Counted from the stretch's first letter, positions 1 to 13,249 are shown. The stretch: DNA of 64,000 nt from Polytrichum commune (GCA_950295325.1 OX485806.1:46309169-46373168); one strand, 5' to 3'. The notes: a model not told the origin generated them from the letters alone. Translations and numbers: made by a program.

Positions 1-1808
1 ACCTAGTGTAGTTAAATTTCCAACCTAATAATATCCAATTTAATCAATTATATGATTATATAATCAATCAATTATATATTTTCAACGATCTAAATGCCTC
101 CAATTGTCTCCAATGCCTCTAAATGGAATAAAATCTCCAATGTATAGTCACTTGAAACCAAACCATTATAACAAAATTCATGGTGAACACAATAACAAGA
201 AATATTTGCGATAGAACAAATTAGGTGACCTCATTGAATTAAAAAAACTCCGCATCTTGTGCATGATCAAACAATGGAAGGTAGTTTCTCAGATTTTTTC
301 ATACAAATAAATTGAATGGTTTTTACCTTTGCTTCCACCATTGCCTCTCAAAACCATCATTTTGTTTTCAGTGTTATTTTTTTATTGTGAGAGCATATCG
401 CCTTAATAGGTAAATCCACAACCTCATGCTACCAAAAACCCACACATCAATGGAATTGCATTAACATCTAGAAATAATGTATGGAAATGTTACACTAACA
501 ATAAAACCTTAAAATTTGTAAACAATGGCGACAATTGTCAAAGAACACCAAGTTGGTTTAGGTCATTTTTCCACACTCTTCTTGTGATTATTAACAAGTC
601 TGTGTTCCTTGAAATAGTTTGATTTGAAGGTTTTAAGATTGCATATGCAATGTGGTTTATGGGCGAGGTTGGATCTAATGTGATTGCTTTTGGTGGACCT
701 ACAATGGCATTTCATAAATGATCAAAACATAAAACACATGTATAATATTACCACAAGAATGTGGACACATGGAAAACCATATGGCACCAAAACTTAAAAA
801 GTTATGTTACGTATTCACATGGTGCATGCATCCAACAATACAACAACAAACCTAGAAATATTAAGACATATACAATGATTGGGGAAATGTCAATTTACTC
901 ATACATATAAATGCTCAATATGACAATTTCATACAATAAAACAATGATTGCCCTCCCATATAAACAACATTTTTTGCAACAAAGCATAGTCATCAGCAAA
1001 TAAGAGCACATTTTCAAATACATCATTAACACATTGCCAATGTATGCTTCAAGTGGCTTTGAGTTCATCAATGATATTTGACCAAGTTCCCTCTATGTTT
1101 GTTACTAAAACATGAAGATCCCTATCCCTTACGCTATGTCCATAAATAAATTTAATTTCTAGCTTTCACCTACCTCTGAGATTGCATGTACTATTGTTAG
1201 AGACATCGAAAACCACTTTGAAATTAACATCCTTGATTTACTAATAGGGGCCAAATGCAAATTGTCTACCATTAAATTAAATTTATGTTTTGGATTATTG
1301 GACCATCATTTGCTTGAGTGGGCATATCATGAGACCAACACAATCATATCAAAATTGTATATGGATGCTTAGAAATAGCGTGAAAATTAAAATAAAGTTT
1401 TGAACCCATTTGGTTTTAGACCTTAGCCATCTCAAAAAACCTCAAGAGAGGATTGATTATCAGATGTTGCCCCCATTTTCTTGGAGGAACAACCCACTTA
1501 ACTGGCTAAAGTTACTCCCATACTCCATTCAACAATGCCCATTTTGATTATGATAATGGCCACTTAATGATCCTCAAAATACTTGAAGATCCACACCTTA
1601 AACCTCATGCTCATTCAAGCAAACCACCTATTCCTCAGGGGGGTCATTGGCAAAAATCGGAGAAACAACGTGAGATAAAAATAAGTTGTAAGATATTCAT
1701 TATAGATGAATTTTGCAAACAATGTGCCTATAATATAGGAGATTTGATATCTAATTAATATGGATTCCCCATATGGCAAAGGTGGTCATTTTGGATCGCA
1801 AAAAATCC
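1..1808. other. AT-rich stretch with no recognisable gene
   Basis: I see no coding signal, RNA gene or named repeat here. The only open frame of note (1567-1758) is short and resembles nothing I know. The stretch ends where similarity to the distant segment at 49.9-50.2 kb begins. Confidence 0.5.
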
Positions 1809-4557
1809 ATAAATGTTACGTTCATGCACACACCTTACTTACAATCTAATGCATTTCTAGGTAATGCATCACTAGTTCTTTGTTGCACATTTCCACTAAC
1901 ACATTCAACACCTTAGCCTTGTCAACCCCAAAAAACATGTTAACTTACAAATAGATCAACAAATAGAGAATACCAACAATGAGTATATTTTTTAATCCCT
2001 TTCTCAACACTTTACTATTTGTTCATCAAGGATTGTTGTCTGCCACATATTTTCAGGGCGTTGAATGTCCAAATCTAAACCTAACAAGTTTACAAGGGTT
2101 GCAAGTATGGGAGAATTTAAAGTTTTACAACGCCGAGTAGTTGCTTAAATAAACTTCACGCATCATACAATGTTTTTGGTATTATTAACTTACTCTATCA
2201 ATATCCACAATAATGAGTTAAAAAACTTTAAAAAAAACCTAAATAAGTTGCTCAGTGAGAGACTTGTTAGTTGTTGATGTTTATTTGTACACATGGCATG
2301 CATGTTGTTATTAAGTAATCAATTTCATGTGTCAAATCCACTAAACTATGTGGAGGTTGTTCATTTATGCGGTTTTACTTGTCTTCTTTCACTGAATGGT
2401 AAAGTCAATGGCGTTTAATTATTATTTAAGGTTATTGGGATGGGCACAAGAAAATAGTACATGGTGTTAGGTTGTGTTGTTGGACATGGAAAACTAAATG
2501 AAGGATTGAAGTTAAGACAATGTCGAAGATCAAACAAACAATGAATTGAATTTGAAGATCAACAACACTGAGTCTTGACACAATCAACCTATCTTACAAA
2601 CTTCTTAAGTAATTCCGTGTGGGTGATATCATGTTTGTTTTGTTGTGGTGACTTGTACTATTTATATACTCTTTGTGGGTTTTGCATCTTTGTTGTCCAT
2701 GGTTAACATCTTTGTTTTTTGTTTCTATGAAACCATGTACATACATACAAACATACATACGCAATGATGCAATTTGTGCAAGCAATTTGTTGTTGTCATT
2801 TTGTTAACTTTTAGATATTTAATATCCTCCTACAATAGTCTTTTCACGATAATGGAAAGAAGAAGAATAAGGATTAAAACCCCTGGAAGAATATACGAGC
2901 ACTCATGATTAAATATTATTTGGTATTAAAAAATGCTTGTGTTGATGACCAAAATCTTAGAGTTCACAATAGGATGATGATATTTAAGTGTGCACTAGGA
3001 AGTCAATCATGTATGACAAATGATAATCATTCATGTCTACCTAAAAATTCTTGTTTGTAGTAAAATTCTCGATGTTGAGTGGCTCTTTAATAAATAAATA
3101 AATCCTAATTTCATTCCATCCGCAATTCCAAAGCATAGAAACTGTAATTCTTTCGGTAACTCTAACATCCAATCTACAATTGCATTCTAGAGTATTTTTA
3201 TAAAAAAATGTTGCCATTTTTTTATAATAATTTTTTTCATACATACCATTCATTTAAAAAATCTATAGGTGTTTCGTCATGTCCTTTTAGTGTATTTTTT
3301 CTTGTTATATTTAGGACAATCTCACGGCCAATGATCGTCCGCCTCAATGATCACAAAAATTTCTTCATAATTTACTTATACAAATAATTGTGAGCCACTC
3401 AAACCGCTCGCGGTTTGAGTTAAATCCCACGGTTTACAAAACATAAAGAAGTTAGTTATTAGGATTAGTCAATATATAGGTGGTTACTAGATTTTATAAC
3501 ATCCGTCTGTAGATGCGAGTTGTTTAAGAAACTGGTATTAGGTCTGGACCAATCCATGTTCAAATCCGATTGGTTACATTCATTCGTACTATCTTAAAAT
3601 AAACTAGTGTTAAAGCATGAATAATCTATAGGCGGATACAAAGAGGAAGTTATTACGCATGTGTTAGAAGTTAGTGGTTAGAAATTAGATTATGAATACC
3701 TAGTCAATATGAAGAAAACTAGACAATGGATCAAAAACAATGGAGGACAACGTTGAATGAATGAAGGATAACATAATACAACATCAAATGATTAATGGAC
3801 AACGTAAAATAACGTCAAATGGATGACCACGACAAACAAAAGATGGCGTCAAACAAATGAGACGTCGAGTGGATGAATGCATAAACGTAGGACGGCAACA
3901 AACGGATGACGGTGTTAAACGAATGAAGTCAAGCAAATTAAGGCCGTTGGATCAAACGGTTGTTGATTCACATTGCGTGAATAATCAAAATATGATAATT
4001 TTTTTAAAATTCTCAAAATCAAATCAATTGTCAAATCAAATAAAAAACAAATACTATGGTTTTTTGTTGCCTCTAAGAGAAAAAAAATCTCCACTTGTGA
4101 CAATAACCTCTTTGTTCTCAAACAAGGAACAGGTGTGAACGTGACTACTTGTACAATAGCAATAGTCTCTGCATATATAAAAAACACCATTGCTTTCAGA
4201 GGGGAGTCCAATGAGCTCATCAATTTTACACTACAAACACCAATTATCATATGAGTGAGAAACGACAAAAAAATGCCAATGAAAAAATAAAAACATTAAA
4301 AGAAAATCCAAAGAGAAACTCACAAACTCAAACAAGTTTTCTTAGCCATTTTTTTGACATGTTCTTCATCATCCTCTATGACCATGTATTGTGTTGGTAT
4401 TTGCACTCTAAGACGTTGAGCGGACAATGCACAAAATGGAGCAAGATGGGCATTAAAGATACGGGAGTTCGCCTCATACACAACAAGGTGATGACCAGTG
4501 TTAAAACACGCATGAACAAAAGCATATGCAAACACCATTGATATATATTTCAATATG
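1809..4557 (+). repeat. Left arm of a large inverted repeat
   Basis: This 2.75-kb block recurs in reverse orientation, in order, in four pieces: 1809-2090 matches 49879-50183, 2091-3120 matches 46972-48008, 3120-3583 matches 21764-22222, and 3765-4557 matches 14523-15326. Both strands carry almost the same short frames (for example 2594-2785 minus and 47311-47502 plus), with scattered differences. About 180 bases (3584-3764) have no partner on the right. The arm contains the tail of a DNA-methylase-like gene and a short minisatellite. Reading the block as a long terminal inverted repeat of a transposon is an inference; a plain inverted duplication is also possible. Confidence 0.85.
3735..3945 (+). 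repeat. Short minisatellite, unit about 19-20 bp
   Basis: Diverged copies of a unit like ACGTCAAACGGATGACG follow one another. The matching array on the other arm is at about 15150-15326 on the opposite strand. Confidence 0.6.
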
Positions 4558-6100
4558 GTAGACTTAGAAGTCAATTTGAACAAATCACCTAGTTTTGTTA
4601 CAGTTTAGAGAATGAACATGTTGATGCAATAACATCCACAACTACTCCGCTAGGCTTAGTTAATGATTCGATGAACATTTGGTGTATGGCTCTATGTTTT
4701 TCTTGAGCACCCCGCCACGACACCGTGCCATCCATCAATTGGTCATTCTCTAAAGTGTTGTTGAAGATAATATCATCATCCTTGATACATACATTTTTTT
4801 TACAAGGATTTCATTTTTATTAAATGGAACGACCATGTTATTTTTTTGGCTCAGCGGTACAAAAGAATGCGAGATCTCCTCGACTACAAAACAAAGAATA
4901 TTGTGGACATTAGTATATGAATGTATCTCACATCGATATTGATGCTTTCATGTAAAAAAATTAAAAAAATTATCAGATACACATACTTTTGCTGATGCAT
5001 CCACACCCGACTACAAATACGTGAAGTTGATGCCCCACCAATCTCTAACAGGAACAAATGCATAAGTTGCTGCAAATGTTCGAACATCAAGTCGAACATT
5101 TTTGGATTCTGGCATGAATAAGAGATTGTGTGCATCGTCATAAACAAAATGGAACGAAAATTAAAAAATTACTTCTATCTCATTACTACCGTGTTTATTC
5201 CACTATGGAATAGCAAATGGCGAGATAAGAAGCATGGGAAATCCTTCAGAAAGATCTGCGATCAACAAGTCAAATCTTTCATGGGAATAAGTTTCATTTG
5301 AAATTTGTGGTGTATGTACATCATCAAACTGCGGTCGCAAAAAAAATATTAAAGAAAATGATAATCATTTCATGTAAGGATAAGAAACTGACAACTAGAT
5401 ATAATTATTGAATCATGAAAAAAATAATGTAGTTGCTACTTGCTTTACAAAGTCGTAAGTCTTCAATATTAAAGGATGTGAAGGATTTGATATCAATTCC
5501 ATTATAGAAGGGTTTTCCAACAACACTTAAACAAGCAGTAAAGAAGGCCTTGCAGGTTGTTGAACCACAGTCGGGATATGTTGTGAGAATGAAAGAAATT
5601 TGTATACGTCTATAGGAGTAGATGTACACATTGCATCATCAGTGGTTGCGTTTGGAGGTGTACGTGGAATGTCAACATTCTTATCCATTTTATGTTTTTT
5701 GATTTATATGACCACACTTTCCTGTATGAGTTGGAGACCAATCTTATTGGTTTTAATTGTATCCTACGATCTAGCGAACGATGTACTTCCGATCACAACG
5801 TTACACTTAGCCTCTTCATTTGTTGGATAGTAAACAACATAACAATCCACAAACCAAGGACATTCTTGAAGAACAAAAAAATCCCAAAATTTTAATTGTG
5901 CGGGAGTGTAAATGCAATTTTTGTGGGTTTTGTCAATCCAAACATTTAAAAAAACATGCAAAGAGAATAAAGATTCTACACATATTAAAGTAAAGAATAT
6001 TTTATCCCGAAGCATAATACGCCAGTTCTCGACATAATCAGAGGCCTTCAGTATGTCATCCCTTCACTTGACTTTACCCAACTCTTTCCCAATATTCTCG
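4080..6100 (-). pseudogene. Broken DNA-methylase-like (N4/N6 type) gene
   Basis: Reading leftwards from about 6015, short frames give pieces of one protein. These are a Trp-rich segment (FWDFFVLQECPWFVDCYVV), a D-L-L-I-A-D-L motif near 5260 in the position of the methylase DPPY-type motif, a stretch ending SRVWMHQQKYVYL near 4990, then WRGAQEKHRAIHQMFIESL followed by VVVDV.AST near 4700. The last resembles the AdoMet-binding motif (usually DxFxGSG) of N4/N6 DNA methylases. An exon near 4500 (YEANSRIFNAHLAPF) and a Cys-rich exon at 4080-4250 (ICRDYCYC...HVHTC) follow, separated by an intron. In-frame stops and frame changes show it is not functional. The 3' part lies inside the inverted-repeat arm and is copied at 14524-15035. 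Family assignment is by eye from motifs; I have not seen what DNA or RNA it would act on. Confidence 0.5.
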
Positions 6101-7270
6101 AATTCATTTACAACCTCATTTTCCAATTACACAATAAATGAAACATAAATATACATAAAACCAATAAATAAAAATAAAAAACACATTAAGAAATCAAACA
6201 TTTACATGTGACATGAAATTGAAATATTTTGAAATACCTACGTCCATAGAGATGTTGAGGCAAGAAATGAATCCAAAAAAAATTCCTTTGCTGGAGAAAG
6301 AAGAAAAATTATTAGAGGTACGCAACATAGGGCTAGAATTCCACCATCACTACCACCGCATCTTATATGTGCCATGAGCCGCTGATGTAGCAATTTTCTG
6401 CAGTTTTTCCAATTTCATCTTCAACTCTGGATTGGAGATTCAATGCGTGTTGACTTGGATAAAAACTAAAATCATGAATATGTATCATGTATACAACAAT
6501 AATGTATGCAATAATAAAAATATGTAAAAATCAAGTATTCAATTATGCATGAATTTAAGTCTAAATGACTTCAAGTACCTAAGAATCAAATATACAAATA
6601 CACAAAAATTTAAGTATGTATAAATTCAAGCATGCAAAGTCCAAGTATGCAAGACCTAAGTATGCAGAAGTTACATATATTACAATCTAAAAATACAAAA
6701 ATCAAGAGTCAATTTTATAAAAATTCAAGTATGTAAGATTTGACCATGTTAAAAATTAAATATGAAAAAATGATAAGAAATAATTCATAATAAAATACAA
6801 TAAAAATGAGAAATGAAATTCACCTCTTCCAAAACTCCTCCCCGTTTTTTGGATTTGCAACAACTAGCAATTTCTCAAACTCTCTAGTTTTGATACTTTT
6901 GATGATTTACATATGTATCTTTGATATTACCTCTTCCAATCCTTGTTGTGACGTCTCCATGGAAGGTGTAGTCTCATTATAAACTCTACATGCCTCGTTT
7001 ATGGTCGCAACAACTTCACGTTGTACATACAAACACATAATAAGATTTCAAATTTTAACATAAATATGAAAACAAACATATAAAAATCAAACAAGAGTTG
7101 GAGATTGAACATTGTATAAAAATCCCAAAAATGGAATTACAATCTTGAATCTAAAAAAATTTACAAATCATTAATGATGAAATATTAAAATTCAATCACA
7201 CAAATAATAATGAAAAAATAAAGATTCAAATATGTAATTAAGTAAGCTTCAAATATTTAGAATTCAAATA
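6101..7270. other. AT-rich stretch without a clear gene
   Basis: This lies upstream of the methylase-like pseudogene and may hold decayed upstream exons or introns. Phrases such as ATTCAAGTATG and AAATTCAAGTATGCAA recur loosely between 6500 and 6740. I can support nothing else. Confidence 0.4.
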
Positions 7271-8617
7271 TACTAAATAAATGTGATTTCACACTCACAC
7301 ATATTATCACTCACACCCATCCATCCACACATACATATTACTACTCACACTCACATACATACTCTCATATATATGTTTTTTATTTATAATCACACACATT
7401 TATATTTTCATACATACACACTCACACATTCTCATTCACACTATCATATACATACATTTACACACTTAAGTACATATTATCACTTATACTTTCATAGAGA
7501 CACTCACATACACACTCATGTACATATTATCACTCACACTCATATACACACTCTCACACATACACACTCACATACATATTAACATTCGCACTCATATACA
7601 TACTCTCACACATACACACTCATGTACATATTATCACTCACACTCATATACATACTCTCACACATATATACTCACATACATGTTATCACTCATACTCTCA
7701 CACATATATACTCACACTCACATACATGTTATCACTCACACTCTCACATACATGTTATCACTCACACTCTCACACATATATACTCACATACATGTTATCG
7801 CTCATGTTCTCATACATATACACTTACACATATTATCACTCACACTCACACTCACATACACACTCTTACACATACACACTCACATATACAATTTTACACC
7901 TTTATACACATATTATCGCTCAAATTCACATTCTCATCCACACTCTTACATATACACACTTATACACATTCTCATCCACACATTCATACTTTTACACACA
8001 CACATTCTTATTCATATTTTTTCATATACACATATTTTCATTCACACACATATACATATGTCTTTGTCATTGGATTTGATTAGGTTGCACACCTAACTTT
8101 TGGGTTATCTTTCATACATACACCAACACACACATTCTTACACTTACATAAACATTCTTACTTATATCCATGCACACATTCGCATTCACACTCTCATACA
8201 TATATTTGCATTCACACTCTCACACACAGATTCTCATTCACTAATCTATGCACACCCACACAAATTCTCATTCACACTCTCTCAAATTCATACATATACA
8301 TTTTCATTCACACTCATACCCACATACACACATTTTTATTCACAAACACATACCTTTGTCATTGGATTTGGTGAAGACATTGGGTTCCACATTCCAAATT
8401 TCTAACTTTTGGCTTATCTTTCACACCCCTACTAACACTTTCATTCTTACACTCACACATACATTCTCACTCACATGCACATTTTCACTTAAATTCATAC
8501 ACATACACATTTTTATTCACACAAGCATACACACACATACATTTGTCATTGAATTTGGTGAAGACATTTGGGTTGCACACTTTAATTTCCTAACTGTTAG
8601 TTTATCTTTCATACCTA
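7265..8617 (+). repeat. CA-type satellite array with a higher-order unit, left part
   Basis: More than 1.3 kb of imperfect CACACTCACATACAT and ATTATCACTCACACTC units produces long low-complexity frames rich in His, Thr, Ser, Tyr and Leu that are not genes. A non-repetitive segment of about 80 bp, beginning TTTGTCATTGGATTTGGTGA and containing GGGTTGCACACT and TTATCTTTCA, recurs at about 8060, 8351 and 8543. The array is therefore a higher-order repeat. It is split by a solo LTR at 8618 and resumes at 9744. Confidence 0.85.
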
Positions 8618-9743
8618 TACGAGCCCAAAATGGTTGCTCATATTGGTTTTATGTTAGAATTTACTTAGAATTGCATTTGAAGTTATTATTCGAATCTCAA
8701 AAAAATATTAAAAAGAGTGAGGATTGGTGTGGATTTATGTTTTAGGCCTTAGGCTTATTTGGTGTGGTTAATTAAAGGATGAGTGGCATTAGGGGATTGG
8801 GTTACTTAAGTTGATAGCATGTGTGTTAAGTAAAGGGAAGTGCCTCGGAGTTTAAGTGTTTGAATTGGGACCTATTGTGTTGGTTTAGGGGGTGAAGGTT
8901 TAGTGGATAAAATAAGGTCCTACTAAGTAAGAGAGAGGTGAGGGGTTAAGCCCTCTTGGTTTTTTTTGTGTTTTTTGTGTTTTTTTTTTGTGTAGGAGCG
9001 GGGGTCCTAGTGGGAGTCTCTCTCTTGAATCCTTGGGAGAGGAGGCTCCGAGAATGTGGTTTAAGGGCCAAAGCCTGGTTGCATTCTGATTCTAAGGTGT
9101 GGCCGAAGCCTGGTTGCTTCTGATTCTAAGGTGGCAACCGAAGCTGGTTGCTTCTGATTCTAAGGTGGCAGCCAAAGCTTGTTGCATTCTGATTCTAAGG
9201 TGGCAACCGAAGCTGGTTGCTTCTGATTCTAAGGTGGCAGCCAAAGCTGGTTGCATTATGATTCTAAGGTGGTAGCCAAAGCTGGTTGCTTCTGACTCTA
9301 AGGTGGCTGAAGCTGGTTGCTTCTGATTCTAAGGTGGCCGAAGCCTAAGGGGTGGGGACCGAAGTGACATAATGGAGGTAGCTAATAGTGTTACACTAGA
9401 CTAGGTTATAGTTTAGTTAATTAGTTTCTTTCATAATATTAATTTAGAGAAGTGGTTCAATAACAAGTTAGGGAATCACTAGGCATTAGATGGTGGGATT
9501 AGGGGGTGAATTTTGATGTGAGTAGTTGTGGGGTCGCAATATGAGGTGTTAAAATTGTGATAAGGAAGAAGAGCGTTTGTTAACGCTTGTACTCATATTA
9601 TGGAATAAATTGGTATGCAAGAGTTGATGGGAAATGTGATGAGTATTTGCGAAGTTGGGAAGAGGGAGTTATGTGAACATGAATGTGATCCCCATTCCCC
9701 CACCCGGACTAGGACGCATAAGGGTGGGTAGTTTGGCCTCACA
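8618..9743 (+). mobile_element. Solo LTR with 5-bp target duplication ACCTA
   Basis: This sits between exact 5-bp direct repeats ACCTA (8613-8617 and 9744-9748). It starts with the family's TGTGAGCCCAAA-like end and finishes with CCCGGACTAGGACGCATAAG, then GGCCTCACA. The same ends are seen on the LTR of the gypsy element at 20283-21763, so it belongs to that LTR family. No internal region is attached. It is a retroelement fossil. Confidence 0.85.
9062..9355 (+). repeat. Minisatellite inside the solo LTR, unit about 35 bp
   Basis: About eight copies of a unit containing GAAGCTGGTTGCTTCTGATT and CTAAGGTGG follow one another with small variations in length. It is not seen in the other LTR copies, so it expanded in this copy or its sublineage. 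Confidence 0.85.
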
Positions 9744-10376
9744 ACCTACACTAACACTTTCATTTTTACACTAGCACACATATTCTCACTCACATACACA
9801 TTCTCACTTATACTCATATACATATTCGCATTCACATTCTTACACACTCACACACACATACACATTTTCATTCATACAAACACACACACACACATACCTT
9901 TGTCATTGGATTTGGTGAAGACATTGGGATTGCACACTCCACGTTCCTCTCTTTTGGTTTATCCTTTATACCCACATTAACACTCTCAATCTCACACACA
10001 CATTCTCATTCATTCCTACACATATTTATGATAAACCTTAATATTAAAAATATTGGGTTGCACACTCTAAGTTTGTCGCTTTTGGTTTGTCTATCATACC
10101 CACACTTACATTTCCATTCTCACACTTACAACTATATTCTCACTCACACCCACATACACATTCTCTCTTACATTCTCATTTATACAAACACACATATTCT
10201 CATTCACACTCCCACACTCCCATACTCCCATACTCACACACATACATTCTCATTCACACTTTAATACACTCACACTCCCATACACATTCACATTCATACT
10301 TTCACACACTCACTCACACTCACACACAAACACATTTTCATTCACACACTTATACACTTACACTCACATACACATG
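9744..10376 (+). repeat. CA-type satellite array, right part
   Basis: This continues the array at 7265-8617 beyond the solo LTR. Further copies of the non-repetitive segment occur near 9899 and 10028. It ends abruptly where the 185-bp direct repeat next to the transposase gene begins. Confidence 0.8.
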
Positions 10377-10562
10377 CTGAAATGATAATCCAAAATCATT
10401 CTGGATATTAGTTGTTTTTGTTGTGCACCAAGGGTGTCCGTCACACATCTTATCTATGCCATCCATAGAACGGCCATACGCCCTTGGAACTCCCATTGCC
10501 AAAGGGGGCAACACAAAATATGTCACCATTTAAAGAGGGTGGCAACTACTTGATATCACGGC
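10377..10562 (-). repeat. 185-bp direct repeat, copy 1
   Basis: This is about 90 per cent the same as 13031-13216, in the same orientation. On the - strand both read as the same protein segment (AMGVPRAYGRSMDGIDKM then CDGHPWCTTKTNIQNDFG). Copy 2 lies at the N-terminal side of the transposase gene and this copy lies just past its C-terminal end. That points to a truncated second gene copy in tandem or an internal duplication. Confidence 0.8.
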
Positions 10563-13030
10563 AAGTTCAAGTAGTCGCATGAGCTCGTTGTACGCATATG
10601 TTGGAGAGTGTATAAGCTTATCGTTGTGGTAATCTACCTTGTATAGAAATCTAAACACATAATAAAGATGTTTGTAGTGTACTCATTCCCCTTTATTTTC
10701 CAAAGCTTGAGATGACATTTTTGTGAAGTCTGGGCATATGCAATGCGGGATGTCACCAATTATGATACAGTATGGGATGTCCTCTTTGAAGATGATGTTG
10801 ATTATCACTCCAACAACATAGTAATTGGAACATGGCGTCTTTGAGCGCTAACACCTCCCCCCTGGAGAGATTGGTACCTATCTTCACCAGCCATGTGTTG
10901 GAGAATATAGGCCACTCTATAATGTATTTTTTTTGGTTGCCACTCACACAATGTTCAATGTCGTTGGGGCAAAACCAAAACTCGTGCTCCACATTGTTGG
11001 TGGAATGAAACTCCTTCAATCCTTTGTAAGTTGGAGCATGAGTGCCATGTTTTCCAATGTTGATTTTTGCATTGCCCAACATCTTTTGGCCAAGCTTAGG
11101 GGCAATCTAGCAATGTGCGATTGAGAAGCAAGGCAGTCACTCTCTAATATGGATGTGGTATGAGCCACACCATGCTCTCTAGAATTCAAGGACTCATCTA
11201 TGCATGCTCTTTTAGCCCGGCGAGTGTTAACGCGAGGTATGGAGTAGTTAATTTTGTATGGTCGATGTGAGTCACAATTGGCTTCGGTTGGCAAGTCAAG
11301 CTTCCGTTTGGTGGACTTAAACAACTCTGAGCCCTCCAAAGCACAATTTTAGTGTTAAGATCTTCTACCCCTAGATAAGACTTCATGGCATTTGCTAGCA
11401 GCTTGGGATCTTCACTTCTGGCAACAACCTTCAATTTCAAGGATGCGGAATCAAGGCCTTTACCACTGGCACCCCCTTTCAACTATGATCTTTAATTTGC
11501 AATTTGCATGAATGCACGGATCAAATCGTCCACTGTCGCTTTATAGGGACAAATCATCTTGTTGCCGGACTGTTGGAGCCATTTGTTGTGCACCGTCTCT
11601 GCAGGGTTACATGTTGGAATTTCCGGACATTCATCTATTGTCATATCTTGCGAACACCATAATTGTAAATTGTAATAGATTATATATATTTCTTAGGTGT
11701 TCAAAATGAAACAACACTCAAGAGTATAATTTAGCAATGCACTTACAATAAGCATATCACCACCCCATTGCCTGTAACGGAAGTGCCAAAATTCCAACCA
11801 CTCAAAAAGACCCGAGAATGTCGTTTTCTATAGCAGCTCCGGACAACAACCATCATGAACAAAGTCTATGATATTTAGTCTTAGCTTTGTCCATTGTCTT
11901 CACATCATTGTAATCCTCGCATATTTGGTTGTGCTAAAATTGCAAGGATGGTTTAATATACTTTTGCGTTACCTTATCCAAACTTGCATACCAATGGAGA
12001 AGACATATGCACTCACGATCGATCATGGGTAGATATGGGTCACTGTCCCCATAGATCTTCCTCACTGCTTTCCAATTAGCGTGAGCATTGTCTGCCATAA
12101 AACCCTTGAAGTTTATATTTGGCACTCCATTCTCCACCATGCCAGAATTCAAATTTTCCCATAACAATGTTTGTAATCTACCATCTTCAGATTGCATGTC
12201 AGAACATACAATCGTCAATACCTTACAATATTTGCTATTGTACACATGGCATGTTAAGGTGGTCCAGTCCTTCAAATGTTTGACATGGTCAAACATCATC
12301 CATGTATCCTCCATGTCCCCTCCAACTTGCATACGCTTCACAAGGTCCATACCACTCCCTGGAAGATGTATTGACATCTTGAAAATAAACACTTTATCTT
12401 TGGATTGCCCTGGGAACCTACTACCATGGATGTTTGAAACTTGAGTTGTTTCTTAATGCCATTATACTATCCATCGTACTCATTCCACTACAAACAAAAC
12501 GCTTCAAACCTTACACAAAATTACGACAATTTAGAGAAGCAAGACTACTAAATTTATCCATAACCACTTCTAATGACGAACTTGCCAAGTGATGGCCTTC
12601 ACCGTTTGATGGAGATTTCAGAAGATGGTATGCCAAGAATTGTTTGCTCGTTGTCAACACTGTAGCAGAGTTCTTGGTAGTGGGTGTTTTCATGATCTCT
12701 TGAGCAACGCACTTGTAAACCATGTCCAGTGACTCATGACATGTACCTTTGGACACATGGTGGTCATGTATACCTAGATGAATACAAGCCCTTGACATCC
12801 CAAGGGATGTGGAGTGGATGTATATTATGCGAGCATGACACAATGCAATGCACATAGGTGTTGACAGACATACCTTATAATCTATCGTTGATTTTTCAGG
12901 GGCCACATTTTTTACATAAAATGAAATAGAAGTTGATCCCGTCCATTTGCTGTTATTGCGAACCCCTTCATTGCGATACATATAATCACAATAATCATTT
13001 GGGCACTAGAGAAGACCAACATAAGAAAAA
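10563..13030 (-). pseudogene. MULE-like transposase gene with SWIM zinc finger, broken
   Basis: Reading leftwards, an N-terminal part at 12981-12511 has a STPMCIALCHARIIYIHS segment and HLGIHDHHVSKGTC. The catalytic-core region at 12392-11934 has CHVYNSKYCKVLTIVCSDMQ, then FKGFMADNAHANW and ECICLLHWYASLDK, like the DDE core of Mutator-like transposases. After 11930 come WHFRYRQWGGDM, a possible intron, HNKWLQQSGNKMICPYKA, a spacer, and near 10745 PHCICPDF with WVHYKHLYYVFRF, which fits a SWIM (CxCx..CxH) zinc finger. Frame changes and stops show it is no longer functional. The family is widespread in plants as a DNA transposon gene. It sits in the centre of the large inverted repeat and is the best candidate for the enzyme that once moved that structure, but this is an inference. 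Confidence 0.65.
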
Positions 13031-13216
13031 TGTCTGAATGATAATCCAAAATTGTTCTGGATATTAGTTATTTTTGTTGTGCACCAAGGCTGTCTGTCAC
13101 ACATTTTATCCATGCCATCCATGAAACGGCCATACGTCCTTGGAACTCCCATTACCAAAGGGGGCAATACAGAAAATATCACCATTTAAAGATGGTGGCA
13201 AGTACTTGACATCACA
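13031..13216 (-). repeat. 185-bp direct repeat, copy 2 (transposase N-terminal coding)
   Basis: This is the partner of 10377-10562. It reads on the - strand into the start of the transposase-like protein just before the frame at 12981, so it is probably the first exon of that gene. Confidence 0.75.
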
Positions 13217-13249
13217 AATATCAATGTTGTGAAAGTCAATAGTTGTAAG

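Noticed and set aside
7283-8405. Long open frames (up to 192 codons) rich in His, Thr, Ser, Tyr, Leu and Ile
   Set aside because: They are translations of the CA-type satellite. Several frames are open at once and none has a non-repetitive domain.
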